From Mytilisepta virgata (taxonomy: Eukaryota; Mollusca; Bivalvia; Mytilida; Mytilidae), in assembly GCA_028015205.1 (NCBI GenBank), contig CM051516.1:55370230-55434229 (forward strand): DNA of 64,000 nt, given 5' to 3'. How positions within the stretch are numbered: position 1 is the stretch's first letter; every line of letters starts with the position of its first letter. The position numbers and the translations under genes were made by a program. The notes beneath the pieces were generated by a model. That model was not told where the DNA came from. It made no database searches and saw only the letters and a program-made list of their open reading frames with translations. This document shows, one piece after another, positions 39,318 through 51,189 of the stretch.

Positions 39318-39465
39318 TAGAACAGAGAATGGAAAGGGGGGAATGTGTCGAAGAGACAACAACCCGACCAAAAAGCAGAAAACAGCTCTAGGCTACCAAT
39401 GGGTCTTCAACGAAGCGAAAAAATCTCGCACACGAGGCTTCAGCTGGTCCCTAAACAATAATATA
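39318..39465 (+). repeat. dispersed mussel-type repeat, copy 3 (plus)
   Basis: GGGGGGAATGTGTCGAAGAG, AACAACCCGACCAAAAAGCA and CAATGGGTCTTCAACGAAGC match the copies at 22138-22345 and 26549-26695. Confidence 0.75.
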
Positions 39466-40026
39466 CACTAGCATCGCTATTAGATACATTATTAATCTCG
39501 GTTGTCGGAATGTTTGAACGACATATATGACACATTTTATCGTCATTCAGTCGTATGACTGGCTCGTTGTATTGTATCCTCATTCCCCAACAGGTCCTTC
39601 ATACCTATTTGTAGTGAAGCTAGGGAACTGGAAATTCCGTTAATACAATACGTCCCCGGCCGTGATGTTTATTGTTGTTCAAAGAGTATATATTGACAAT
39701 TTCGTGAGCTTTGAAGGCAAGGAAAAGAAAAGCAAATATGACGAGCTACGAAATTGCAATTCCAACGGTCAAAACCAAATTACACATGAACAAAAGGCTC
39801 TATCGTAATTATTAATTCAGCAAGACAGTTTACCAGCGAAACATTTAAAGAATTAATCTGTTGCCATATTTTTTTTATGAATTTTCCATGTTATAAACCT
39901 TTCATTGGGCATTACCTTTTATAATTCATAATGACAACAAATGGAATTTTCCTCCATCTATTTGGAGGGATTAGAAAATCCTGTAATCATTACAAAGATG
40001 TACTGATGGAAAGACTTCCTATTGAA

Positions 40027-40047
40027 CCCCCCCCCCCCCCCCCCCCC
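40027..40047 (+). repeat. poly-C run, 21 bp
   Basis: Uninterrupted run of 21 C residues flanked by TTGAA and AATAATG. Length may be unreliable in assembly. Confidence 0.9.
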
Positions 40048-40429
40048 AATAATGACGGAAAAAGTAAAGTTATATATATGGAGAGGGGTTCAAATGGAAG
40101 TCTTATCGTACAGATAGCATACTAAAAGATTAACTGGCATCAAGAACAAACTATTTTTCATGGAAAGCTGCCCGTTTATTATTTAGGAAATTCAATAAAC
40201 CAACAAAATTCTATTGATGCAAACTAAATTAAAAAAATTTACTCCCATTTGATAAAACATACATGTAGCTTCAAGAACTTAACATACACAGTTCTATTTT
40301 CAATTATTTGACTTCACCCATTAACCAAAATAAATTTGATCATTTCGAACTATAAATTTTTCTCTTGTTGGACTTTTATATATTAGATAAAGTAAAAGTT
40401 TATTACCAATGATGAAATTCTGTAATTCA

Positions 40430-41060
40430 TTAGTAAAACAAATGGCAAATAAAGCTGAAGTAAAAGGCCCAGATATCTGTATCTCTCACCATTATTTCAT
40501 TTCCAGGGAATTATTATTTTTGGCTGTGCCAAACATTTTGGGTAAGGAATGAAGTCAGCTTGGAACATATTTAAAGAGGATCACCTAAAAACCGTAGCAG
40601 CACAAAAACTTTAAGGGAATTTTCTGAAAGGGTTATATTATTAAAGTCTGACTTTCTTGCAACCATTTTTGATGTGATGGGATCAATGAAAAAATTTAGG
40701 AGGGTTACTGCTGTTAAGTTTGGTTCCGTTTGGTCTAGGCTTAATACAAGAAGACTGAAATGCAAAATTTCACATAAGAGTTCTGTTGCAGCCATACTTG
40801 TTGGTGGACAAGGTCATCTGACACAGTTCAATAGAACCCCAAAGCAATACTTCTGCCAGATTTGGTTACAAATATCTCTTTTGTCTAAGTTAAGAGGATT
40901 TATAGGTAAAAATAAACACTAATGGGTCATATTGAACTGTGAACTAAGTTAAGAGTTAAAAGAAAGAGATGTGATTCTGAAAGAGCAATTGGTTCAGTAG
41001 TTTAAGAGTTCACTGAGTGATGGCAATAGCTAACATGGGCCAAAAGTAGTGGTGAGCTAA
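40430..41060 (+). mobile_element. partial hairpin-ended element, copy F
   Basis: The 3' part, GAGTGATGGCAATAGCTAAC then GGTGAGCTAA ending at 41060, matches the ends of copies A-E, although the terminal hairpin stem is degraded. A clear 5' hairpin was not found, so the left border is a guess. Confidence 0.45.
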
Positions 41061-41513
41061 AAACTTTGATAACAGCCACTACCACTATAAATGTCATCTA
41101 AAACACTACCAATGCATCATTTATCCCAACAATTTTAGCAAGCAATATGACCACATCTTCAATGCATTTTATTTTTTGAAACATTCAGACTTTTTGTAGG
41201 CAGATCACCTGTAAAACAGTGGTAAATGGAAGTGAATTTTTTTTACATTTTTCGAAGAAAGTAATGTTTGTTGTATGTTTAAACCAGATTCCAAAAAAGC
41301 CTGCCAAAGTGCACTCAGCAAGAATTACATTCTTGGCTACTACTCGTTGGTTAGTTGGGTGCAGTGATTCAAAATTTACCATTCCGATCAAGTTCTTGTA
41401 CAACTGGCCAAGTAAAACTGAAAATTATTTTACTATGGTGGCTTACCATGTTGCATGGTTTTGATTCAGGCATTTAACTTTGGTTGGCTGGTGAGGTCAT
41501 CATGTCCAATTCT

Positions 41514-44500
41514 CAATAAAATGCTCCGCTGGGCGCAGCTAGATACGACCGCAGATGTCGAACCCTGAATAGTTGGGGCAATTATGAACACAACATTCAA
41601 GCTTGATACAATACTGAATTTGGACTGTGAATAAATATTTGACACAGCATAGGTTTCTGACACAGAATGAATGTTGTCTAAGAACTTAAAAATTTTTAAT
41701 TTACCTATTCAAACCATATCAGTATTATTTGTTTTTATATATAAATCAGAAATAACCAATTTAAAATTTTAAATTGGGCACACATATCAATTTCTTGCTA
41801 TTGCACAATACTGTGCAATTGAAGATTTCTTGCTATTGCGCAATACTGTGCAATGGAAAATTTCTTCAAATATTTGACACATAATAGGTTTCTGACACAG
41901 AATAACTGAAATCAAAGAACTTAGAATTGGTCATATGATTTCAATTTATATTCAATTTTTTGCTTCTTGTGCAATATAATATGCTGTGGAGAATTGCCCC
42001 CCCCCCCCAAAAAAAAAAAATAATTTACCCCTTTTTTAGCTTTTGTACAATAGACTATGAAGTTGCACATTGACCCCCCCTCCCAAAAAAAAAAAAACAA
42101 AAAACAATAAAATTTATTGTAACCCCCCCCTTTTTTTGCTAAAAAAAATTTAAAATTTTCTTTTTAATTTATGAAATATGAAATGAGAAAAAAATTGCCC
42201 CCTCCCCAATTTCTCATTTACCCTCCCCCCCTAAATTTTGTTTTCAACCCCCCCCCCCCCATTTCTTTATACTTTGCAACCATAACAGCCCATTTAAATA
42301 TACCATAACATATTAAAATAGAAAATGACATCATAGTCATGGATGGCAAATTTTAAATATACATAATTTAAAAGCAGTTTAGATGAGATAAACAAAAAAG
42401 CTTCATCAGCACATTTTATATTGGCAAATTTCCAATGAAGTTCATTAAACTAAAGTTATTGGCAAATTTCCAATGGAATTTGTTAATAATAAAGTTTTGA
42501 TAATAGGAAACAAATATCAATTTCTTGCTATTGCACAATACTGTGCAATTGAAAATTTCTTCAAATATTTGACACATAATAGGTTTCTGACACAGAATAA
42601 CTGAAATCAAAGAACTTAGAATTGCCCCCCCCCAAAAAAAATAATAATTATGTCTCCTCCATGCGTAAGCATGGGAGAGAGACATACTGTTTTTACTTCG
42701 GGTGTCTGTCACAAATTTAGTTTCGCTCGTTTGAAGAAACTACTCCACGCCATGCATTGAAAATTGACATATAAACTCTTTATATTATTATCTAAGGAAT
42801 GTATACTTTATAATTCATTTTCATTTGGTTATTTTATGCATTTAAGATGCTTTCTTATTCCGTTTACTTATCATTGCGCTATTTTTAGCGGTTAATATAA
42901 ATAAGTCGGTCATGCACTTGACCCAGATAACAAGTAGATCTATACTAATTTACAATAAATATAAACGATGAAACAAATTCTTTTTTTTTTTTAATTTTAT
43001 TGCTTTCGATACACTTTTCTTGTTTAATATTACTGTATACATTCTTTTATATTTTTATTTTAAATGATTATCGATTTAATTTACTTGATCACGTGACTAC
43101 TACACACGTATACACACGGATTGTTCTATAGATTAACTTTAAATGTAGTATTGTGAAATGTAGAAAACAATGGCATTTTATAACAATAAACAAGTATAAA
43201 TGTTAGCCTAAATTTTCTTATGAAAACTAGAAGTTAAGTATTAAATGATGTACACGAGGCAAAATCTCGGATATCTAACAACATGATGGTAAATGCAAAG
43301 GAATGATGCTTTCATTATCGTTCTGCACCTTTAGGACGCCATGAGGTATTTAACGTGCATTTATTCCATATCCCTTTATTTCTTATCTAAATTTTTTCTT
43401 TTTGTAAAGCAACCGAGTATATTCTTATATCACATTCTCTATTCAGAATTTAATACAGGTGGGAGGGAGGAGACATTGTATTTGATCACCAAATACTTTA
43501 CATCTAGTTTACCCCTTTTTTAGCTTTAATTTTGGACCCTGATTTGGATCAACTTGAAAACTGGGCCCATAATAAAAAAAACTAAGTACATGTTTAGATT
43601 CAGCATATCAAAGAACCCCAAGAATTCAATTTTTGTTAAAATCAAACTAAGTTTAATTTTGGACCCTTTGGACCTTAATGTAGACCAATTTGAAAACGGG
43701 ACCAAAAATTAAGAATTTAAATGCACGGTTAGATTCGGCATATCAAAGAACCCCAATAGTTCAATTTTCGATGAAATCAAACAAAGTTTAATTTTGGACC
43801 CCGATTTGGACCAACTTGAAAACTGGGCCCATAATAAAAAAACTAAGTACATGTTTAGATTCAGCATATCAAAGAACCCAAAGAATTCAATTTTTGTTAA
43901 AATCAAACTAAGTTTAATTTTGGACCCTTTGGACCTTAATGTAGACCAATTTGAAAACGGGACCAAAAATTAAGAATCTAAAAGCACGGTTAGATTCGGC
44001 ATATCAAAGAACCCCAATAGTTCAATTTTTTATGAAATCAAACAAAGTTTAATTTTGAACCCTTTTGGCCCCTAATTCCTAAACTGTTGGGACCAAAACT
44101 CCAAAAATCAATCCCAACCTTCCTTTTGTGGTCATAAACCTTGTGTTTAAATTTCATAGATTTCTATTTACTTGTACTAAAGTTATTGTGCAAAAACCGA
44201 GAAAAATGCTTATTTGGGCCCTTTTTTAGCCCCTAATTCCTAAACTGTTGGGACCAAAACTCCCAAAAACAATCCCAACCTTTCTTTTGTGGTCATAAAC
44301 CTTGTGTTAAAATTTCATAGATTTCTATTTACTTATACTAGAGTTATTGTGCGAAAACCAAGAAAAATGCTTATTGGGCCCTTTTTTGGCCCCTAATTCT
44401 TAAACTGTTGAGACCAAAACTCCCAAAATCAATCCCAACCTTCCTTTTGTGGACATAAACCTTGTGTTTAAATTTCATAGATTTCTATTAACTTATACTA

Positions 44501-44625
44501 AAGTTATAGTGCGAAAACCAAATGTCTTTGGACGACGACGCCGACGACGCCGCCGCCGACGACGACGCCAACGTCATACCAATATACGACCGCAAAAATT
44601 TTGCGGACATATAAAAAGGGACCAA
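41514..44625 (+). mobile_element. large non-coding repeat element, copy 1, with internal duplications
   Basis: The head TGCTCCGCTGGGCGCAGCTA, GATACGACCGCAGATGTCGA is shared with 54688. Then come C-run/A-run segments (41996-42250), and at 43526-44050 a 135/126-bp alternating repeat (GATTCAGCATATCAAAGAAC at 43597, 43732, 43858, 43993). From 44080 TAAACTGTTGGGACCAAAAC repeats at 160-161 bp. It ends with a GACGACGCCGACGACGCC tract and ACGACCGCAAAAATTTTGCG. A 110-bp segment at 41787-41930 is repeated at 42512-42620. Confidence 0.75.
42648..43485. mobile_element. ~830-bp insertion with TGTCTCCTCC / GGAGGAGACA ends
   Basis: ATGTCTCCTCCATGCGTAAG opens it and GTGGGAGGGAGGAGACATTG closes it; ATGTCTCCTCC and GGAGGAGACAT are perfect reverse complements. 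In the second copy of the host element (55377-55410) the flanking text AATAATTTACCCCTTTTTTA is continuous, so this copy was interrupted. No long ORF inside. Confidence 0.65.
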
Positions 44626-45419
44626 CTATTGAAAATTGGTGACAATTTGGGTTCTTTCTAGATGTTACAGACGACAATTTTTTTCAGTATATCATCTCAT
44701 AAAGTTGTACATTAAACTAAAGTTATCTGTGGAAGCCACATTGGTTGTTAAAAATTTGGGGCAATCCCATATGGTGTCCATCTTGGTTTTCAAGCAAAGT
44801 CATCAAAAAATGCTATCAAAGAAGGGGAAGTCATATTTTAAACAAATTTTGGTTGTGGTACTCATCTTGGTGAGATAGAGTAATCAGGGCCAATTTTGAA
44901 AGAGAACTATTTTATGAACTTTCCTGTCAAATCTGATTCCTAATAGCCCAGTATTTCTAAAAAGGTCTTCAATCAAAATTTATTTGGATCCTACCATGTA
45001 TATTAGATCAAGCTCCTGTGTCCACTAGATAAATGAACACCATCATCTGATGCAATTCTAAATGAGAAACAGCTGTAGAAGGCTGAAATATTTCAAAATC
45101 GAACTCAACTTATATTCAGTTTAAGGTAATTCAGTATTTCGCTATGTTAAAATCTAGTATCAAGTAGTTTAGTTGATCTACATGTCGGCACATTTCCCCA
45201 GTGTAACAAGTTAAAACTATATAAGGCCACACCAAATTGATCTTTAGTTCTTTGGATTTTACCGCTACGATTATTAAAATGCTGAAAATTCCCCCCAAAT
45301 TCTACATTTTTCAAGAAATCAAACATAAAATTTTTTTGCCCACTACTAAAATTTTGTGAAAACTGGATCTGGACCTGCATCGCATCATGCAATTCATTGA
45401 TCCCTAAACAGGATGTGAC

Positions 45420-46440
45420 TGCATCACAGATCCGAAAATTGCTTTCACTCTACAACTCAACATTATAAAGCCGCAGACGAAATATAATATCATTCCCTTC
45501 TTCAGAAAAATCAAGAAAACTTGTAGGAAAATTTTTCTAGTGTTTGAGTATTGTTGATTTTTTAACTATCTGCAAACAGGCAGTGGCTGCATGACAGATC
45601 CAAAAAGTGCTCAAATGCTACAACTCAGCATTATGAAGCTGGAGACAAAATATAAAATCATTCCCATCTGTAGAAGCCAAGAAAACTTTCACAAATATTT
45701 GAGTATTGTTTAATTCGTAACTATCCACAAACAGGAAGTGGATGCACAACAGATACAAAATTGCTTACACACCTCAACTCAACATTATGAAGCAGCAGAC
45801 AAAATATAAAATAATTCCCCTCTGTAGAAGCCAAGAAAACTTTAAGGAATCAAAGTCTTTCGGATGGACGGAGTCAAGCAGTTACTAGACCTGCTTTCAC
45901 CATTGGCGATGCAGTTAAAACTATAAATTCTATCTTTAGGAAACGGATGCCCTGCCTAAAATGTAGGTCTTCATATATGAATGTTCAGTACTATCCAAGG
46001 CACATCCACTGATGAAGTTTCTTTGCTACACTATTCTTAGTTCCAAAGAAATGAACCCAAACGCAAAACTTAACCAAAGTCACTGAAGCATGAAATGTAG
46101 GTCATAGTGACCCAAGTGTTGCTGAACTGCGTTGTACTATATAAGAGGACTGTAGTGGTGAAATATCATTGATATATTACTACAGGTTTCTGAGAAATGA
46201 AGCTAAAAGTAAAACTTAACCAAAGTCCCTGAAGCATGAAATGTACATCATAGCGACTCAAGTGTTGCTGAACTTTGTTGTACTATACAACAGGACTGTA
46301 GTGGTGAAATATCATTGATATATTACTATAGGTTTCTGAGAAATGGAGCTAAATGCAAAACAACTAAATCGGGACATACGTATGGACGGACAAGGGTAAA
46401 TCTATATGACCCAGCCACATTCGTGGCTAGGCATAAAAAT
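45420..46440 (+). repeat. tandem-unit repeat with CCAGCCACATTCGTGGC hairpin end
   Basis: CAACTCAACATTAT-type words occur at 45453, 45621 and 45776 (spacings 168 and 155). A second unit type, CTGAAGCATGAAATGTA, occurs at 46083 and 46229 (146 bp). The block ends ATATGACCCAGCCACATTCG followed by TGGCTAGGC, a small hairpin. Function unknown; non-coding. Confidence 0.65.
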
Positions 46441-46449
46441 TAAAATTAA

Positions 46450-48140
46450 AATTATGCTTTCGTACTTATTTCTGCCATTCAAAAATCCAAAGAACTAAAA
46501 ATCCACTTGGTGTGGCCTAACATTGTAGAAAAAAATATTTTCTCCAGTTTAATATATCTCTGTACTCTGGATAGTGTAAATTTTAATTTTTAGCATGCTT
46601 TCAGTAGCTCTTAAGATGAAATCTAATGCTAAATCATCTCAAGTACAGAAATATTGTAATCACTAACAACAAGAACAGAAGGTATTCAATAAACTTGATC
46701 AGATTTACAATGTACCTTCTGCTGTAAAAAGTCAACCAACAACTAGATTAACTAGAATTTACATAAAAAAATCTCCCAATTTTTTTTGTGACACTGATAA
46801 AATTAGAAAATAATTTCATCAAAAAATAAAACTAATTATAAAGTCTACAGATTGTGAATTAGAAAACTATACTAAAACTTGACCATAAATATTAACATTT
46901 TTTAGTTTAAGTGATTGTGTAGTACTTTTTAAGAAATAATGTTTACCACAACAACATTTAATTCTATCAAAGACAAAAAATATTCAACAGATTTCCCAAT
47001 GACTTGACAAGACTTGGAATGATGAATGTAAAATATGTCAACAGATTTCCCAATGCCTTGACAAGACTTGGAATGATGAATGTAAAATATTTCTTAAGTA
47101 TTCACTTAAATTAACAAATTCACCTTTCTTCTACATTACCAAGTTAGTAAATTATTCCAGCCTTCTTTTTCAATAACATTCTAAACACATGATACCTCTA
47201 GCAGAGAACTATACTGACTCTGGAATAGGTCCAAGCCTTTAAGATAGTTCCATGGTAATCTCTGTCTTAATTTTCTACTTAACTTGGCATTATTCCTAGC
47301 ATGTTTGGCTCAATTTGGCAATATGATTTCACAGCCAATTAAACTGTTGCTGAATTTTAGTTAATGACATGCCACAATGTTTACAGATGAACTACACAGA
47401 ATACTATTTAGAATAGTTCAAGATATTCAAAGAAATGAGCAAGGAAGCTATAGAAGTTATCAGGTGAAAATCATTATTTTTCTATATTTTGTTATTGAAT
47501 ATACAGATGAAATTATGACTTAATTCCCAAAATCTTGTATATTCCAGAAAACTTCCAAACACAAGCTAGGAATGTCTTATGATTAAAATATTGAATACTA
47601 TATACCTCTGTGTTGTGTCTACTTTATGCAGAAAATAAAATTAACATCTCTAACAAATATCTGATTTTCAAAAATTAAACAATAACAATGATAGGTTTGT
47701 ATGGACAAACAGTGGTTACAAGACATTAACTCATAACAACACTAATTAATGTAGTAAAATTTTTTGTGGTATCCAACTAAAATTCAAGATCACACAGTAA
47801 CAGCTAGTTTCTTTAAAAAGAAAATTATTCATATAACAGTTCCAAATATTTGTCAAAATGTAGGCTACAATTCTTTTAAAATATATTGAAGAATTTCGTA
47901 TTGCTATAAAACTTCATGTATCTACTGTTAAACAGTGTAAAAATTTGTATATATATTATGAGTTAAAATTATTAAGGCACCAAATACTCCCAGTAAGTTA
48001 TTTACTTAAAAAGAATTAGATAGTTCATTTCTCTCTACAGTTAAACAGAATTACCACATACTATAGGAAATCTACAGCGAAAAATAGGCAGCTACCCATA
48101 AAATTATGTAACAAAACATTGTCTCTGGACGATTTTTAGA
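46450..48140. other. 3' flank of WTAP
   Basis: AT-rich sequence with few recognisable repeats; a 60-bp phrase (CAACAGATTTCCCAATGACT) is duplicated at about 46985 and 47040. It may include distal WTAP 3' UTR, but nothing proves that. Confidence 0.4.
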
Positions 48141-48141
48141 T

Positions 48142-48147
48142 TTTATT
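48142..48147 (-). promoter_or_regulatory. candidate WTAP poly(A) signal
   Basis: AATAAA on the minus strand, about 90 nt downstream of the WTAP stop codon. A single hexamer is weak evidence in AT-rich DNA. Confidence 0.4.
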
Positions 48148-48234
48148 ATCATGGTGAAAAAAAATGAAAGTATAAATTTGACAATTTTCTTTGAAAATGG
48201 AAATCAATGTTCAAATGATTAATTAAATAGAAAT

Positions 48235-48821
48235 TTACACCTGCCCTAACGTTTCTTTTTTCACTGGAGTCCTCCCGACACCATTCCTTAAAATTTCATT
48301 TGAACAGTCCTTGTCACTATATCTGTCAAATTCTGGCGTATTATCAAGGTCTCTACTTTTAATTTTACCATATGAGGAGTCTTTAGACTCGTGAGTTCGA
48401 TTTTCTGGACTTCTAGACCAGTCTCTTGACAATTCCTCTGAACTGTCGTAGTCTCTTACTAAACCATGTGTCTTTGGTGAATTAGGATTAGAGCTACTAG
48501 TCTGATTGGATAATGGATTGTGATTAATTTGCATTTCTTGATCATTACATATCTCTGATTGGTCCGTTTCCATCATCTCTTGATCGTCAATTTTCTCTTT
48601 CTTGATATTTTGTTCTGTAGAATTAATCATGTGTTGTGAATAATCTTGTGACGTATTTTTATGTGGACTATACTTTGATGTACTTTGTTGCAGTCTAGAA
48701 TTCTCTTCTTGGAGAAGAGTTATCTGCTCTTTGCAGTCTTTAAGCTGTTGTTGCAAGACATAGATCATACTCTGCATACCTTCCACATCTTCTTCAACTT
48801 CACCAAGAAATTCATCAAGTT
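48235..48821 (-). CDS. WTAP: WTAP terminal exon
   Basis: 587 nt, acceptor TTCCAG. It completes the split glutamate and continues LDEFLGEVEEDVEGMQSMIY, VLQQQLKDCKEQITLLQEEN, then a disordered tail with SSNPNSPKTHG, SEELSRDWSRSPENR and TPVKKETLGQV before TAA. An open frame of 208 codons that starts upstream at 48861 includes intron; the true exon starts at 48821. Serine-proline and RS-like bits suit a nuclear-speckle protein. The stop codon sits inside a donor-like GCAGGTGTAA, so an alternative longer end is possible. Confidence 0.9.
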
Positions 48822-50153
48822 CTGGAATGAAAAACAAATTTTTGTTTGTTTGAAAATACAAGCACCACCGCTGTATCTGCCCTACAATCTGACAAATACA
48901 TAAACAAAGACTGTTATATACAGTTCCACAAATGCAAATTCAATAACTTCATAGTTTTTTCTCCGGAAAATGTGAATGGTTTGCTTCTTTAATAAGAGAG
49001 TTATCTAGTGAAAGATTTTTTTGTACTATTAAATAATTTTTAAAATGGCTATACTGATAAATGCTACCACAGATTTGTGACTTCGACTGGATTGACTTTG
49101 TTGAACTTCAGCACCTGAGTTCGCTCCTGGTTTTTATAGTTTGTTTTGTTCATTGTTTTTTAGTTTTCAGTGTTTATTTGTTGTGCTCGTGGTTGTTCAT
49201 TTGTCTTCCCAGGTTTGTCTGTCTAAAGGATTTCGTTTTTTGATTTTCTCCTTAGGTATATTTGTCCTCTTTTACAGAACCTTTCCAATTCATATATGGA
49301 GCATGCTATGCATTCTATAACTGTACCAAATAAGAGAAATCTCTGATTAGCAATTATTGGCAATTGGTACATATTTCTTTTGATCTTTTTGCTGTATCAC
49401 TGAAAATATTAGGGAATACATTGTGTGACGTAATACGGAAGGATCTACTTATCTGATCATCCAATGAAAATGAATTACTGAAATTATCGATGACAAGTCT
49501 GACAAGTCGTAAATTCACGCAAATAGTCAATATACTGTCAAGAATGTGTTTCAACCTGATTGGTCAACCGCATTAAAAACTTCTTCCACTATGAAAAATA
49601 GTGCACATTCAAATTAGTTGAAAAAGTGATATTTTTCAGAAAAAAAATGAATTACTGATAAACAGAATAATAGGTAGTTTTGTTTTTGATACTGACTATA
49701 TCATGTAGAATATCTAAACTCGCCCTTAGGGCTCCTCGTTTTTGATACTGACTATATCATGTGGAAATCTAAACTTACCCTTCGGGCTCGTCTAGATATT
49801 CCACATGATATTCGGGTAAGTTTAGATTTCCACATGATACAGTCAGTATCAAAAACGAAACTACCTATTATTATTTATCTTAAATCCACATGGATTTTAC
49901 AACAGTTCTTTCAGCATTACTACCACATTGTCTTACTGAATCTTACCTTTCATCATGTTAATAATACTTTGAATTCATTGTGCTCATTTACAACTTACCC
50001 TCTTGATTTTTCTTCATTTCTTGTACCATAGTTTTCTGTAATGAGATCTCTCCTTCTAATTTTGATGTTCTTCCTGAATTTATTGTCTTTCCTAAATCTT
50101 CATTTTCCTGCAGTAACATTCTACATTTTGCCATTAATCTTTTCCCAGTTTGA
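48235..50153 (-). CDS. WTAP: WTAP, last two recognised coding exons (5' part outside window)
   Basis: WTAP is the regulatory subunit of the nuclear m6A mRNA methyltransferase; it places METTL3-METTL14 in nuclear speckles and also affects splicing (Drosophila fl(2)d). Exons 49999-50153 and 48235-48821 join in frame across an 1177-bp intron, giving 51 whole codons and then the final 195. Diagnostic blocks are QTGKRLMAKCRMLLQENEDL (human QTGKKLMAKCRMLIQENQEL) and VEGMQSMIYVLQQQLK (human VEGMQSTILVLQQQLK). The end is a low-complexity S/N/D/E/K-rich tail, as in other WTAPs. The N-terminal half of the coiled coil is missing; I searched 50154-64000 on the minus strand by eye and found no match, so those exons probably lie beyond 64000. 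Confidence 0.92.
49657..49879. mobile_element. foldback element in the last WTAP intron
   Basis: The left arm from 49657 (ATAATAGGTAGTTTTGTTTT, then GATACTGACTATATCATGTG) and right arm to 49879 (CCACATGATACAGTCAGTAT, then CGAAACTACCTATTATTAT) are reverse complements over about 60 bp or more. The left arm holds a second copy of the ~55-bp TTTTTGATACTGACTATATC unit. The right arm ends about 120 bp before the donor of the preceding WTAP exon. Confidence 0.85.
49999..50153 (-). CDS. WTAP: WTAP coiled-coil exon (internal)
   Basis: 155 nt with acceptor TTTGCAG and donor GTAAGT. It starts with the last base of a split codon, then QTGKRLMAKCRMLLQENEDL and GKTINSGRTSKLEGEISLQK, ending MKKNQE plus one base of a glutamate codon. 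Human WTAP has the same order: GRIAQLEAELALQKKYSEEL. This is coiled coil used for assembly with other writer-complex proteins. Confidence 0.93.
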
Positions 50154-50601
50154 CTGCAAATAAAAGAAAACTTCCTTGCTTTTCTGTCAAAAACTTTCTT
50201 TCCAGATATTAATGAAATACTGTGAATTCATTTATTTTTGTTGACATCAATTTTCTTGGATTGGATAAAAAGGGCAGAACTGTGGGTTCTTAATTTCGTG
50301 GATTACGAATTAAAAAAAACAAAAACAATGTTGAAATGAAATGGAGTTTAATTTTCAAAAATATTTCTTTACTTTCAGTGAAAAATGAATCCTGTATTTT
50401 CAATCCAATACAAAACCTACTAACTTTTAAAGAAGGCAATACATGTTCCCACACCATAATGCCAAATGCTTAACTTGATTCTTGGTCAAGAACCTGAACA
50501 TTTCATTATTTAGTCTTTGTGATCTCAAGGCCAAACCGAATTGATTTTCTGTTCTTTCGATTTTGCCACTCCGATTTTTGGGCTGTGTTTTGGCTTTGTA
50601 G

Positions 50602-51170
50602 CTCCCCGAGATGCATCCTTACAGCAAGTAATGATTGTAGGTCGCTTGGTATCGGAGAACTCAACTCAGGTGGAAACCTTAACCTAAGTCAATGAAGTGC
50701 ATTAAGTAGTTCAGAGTGACCTAATGTTGGTCGGAGGTTGTGTTACTCCCCGAAATGCACCCTCACACCAAGTAATATGATTGTAGGTCGCTTGGTATCA
50801 GAAAACTAAACTCAGACATAAAACTTACCCTAAGTAAATGAAGTGGGATAAGTAAGTCATAGTGACCTAATTTTGGTCGGAGGTTTGTGTTACTCCCCGA
50901 GGTGCAACCTCACACCAAGTTATATAACTGTAGGTCCCTTGGTATTGGAGAACTGAACTCGGACGTAAAACTTAACACCAAGTCTATGAAGCACGATAAG
51001 TAGGTCAGAGTGACCTAATTTTGGTGAGAGGCCGTGTTGCTCCCCGAGATGCACCCTCACACGAAGTAATATGACTGTAGGTCCCTTGGTATCTGAGATA
51101 AGGAGGCTGTGTTACTACCTGACCAAGTAATATGATTGTAGGTCCCTTGGTATCGGAGAACTAAAAATCA
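50602..51170 (-). repeat. tandem repeat, 144-147-bp units
   Basis: CTCCCCGAGATGCA-type words start at 50602, 50746, 50893 and 51040 (spacings 144, 147, 147), with a shortened fifth unit to about 51165. Each unit carries GATTGTAGGTCGCTTGGTAT and GTGACCTAATTTTGGT. Non-coding. Strand orientation is arbitrary. Confidence 0.85.
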
Positions 51171-51189
51171 ATCTGATGTGACCTAAGCT

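Noticed and set aside
48822..48861. Upstream extension of the WTAP terminal ORF (MYFQTNKNLFFIP)
   Set aside because: This part is intron: a TTCCAG acceptor precedes 48821, and WTAP homology begins there.
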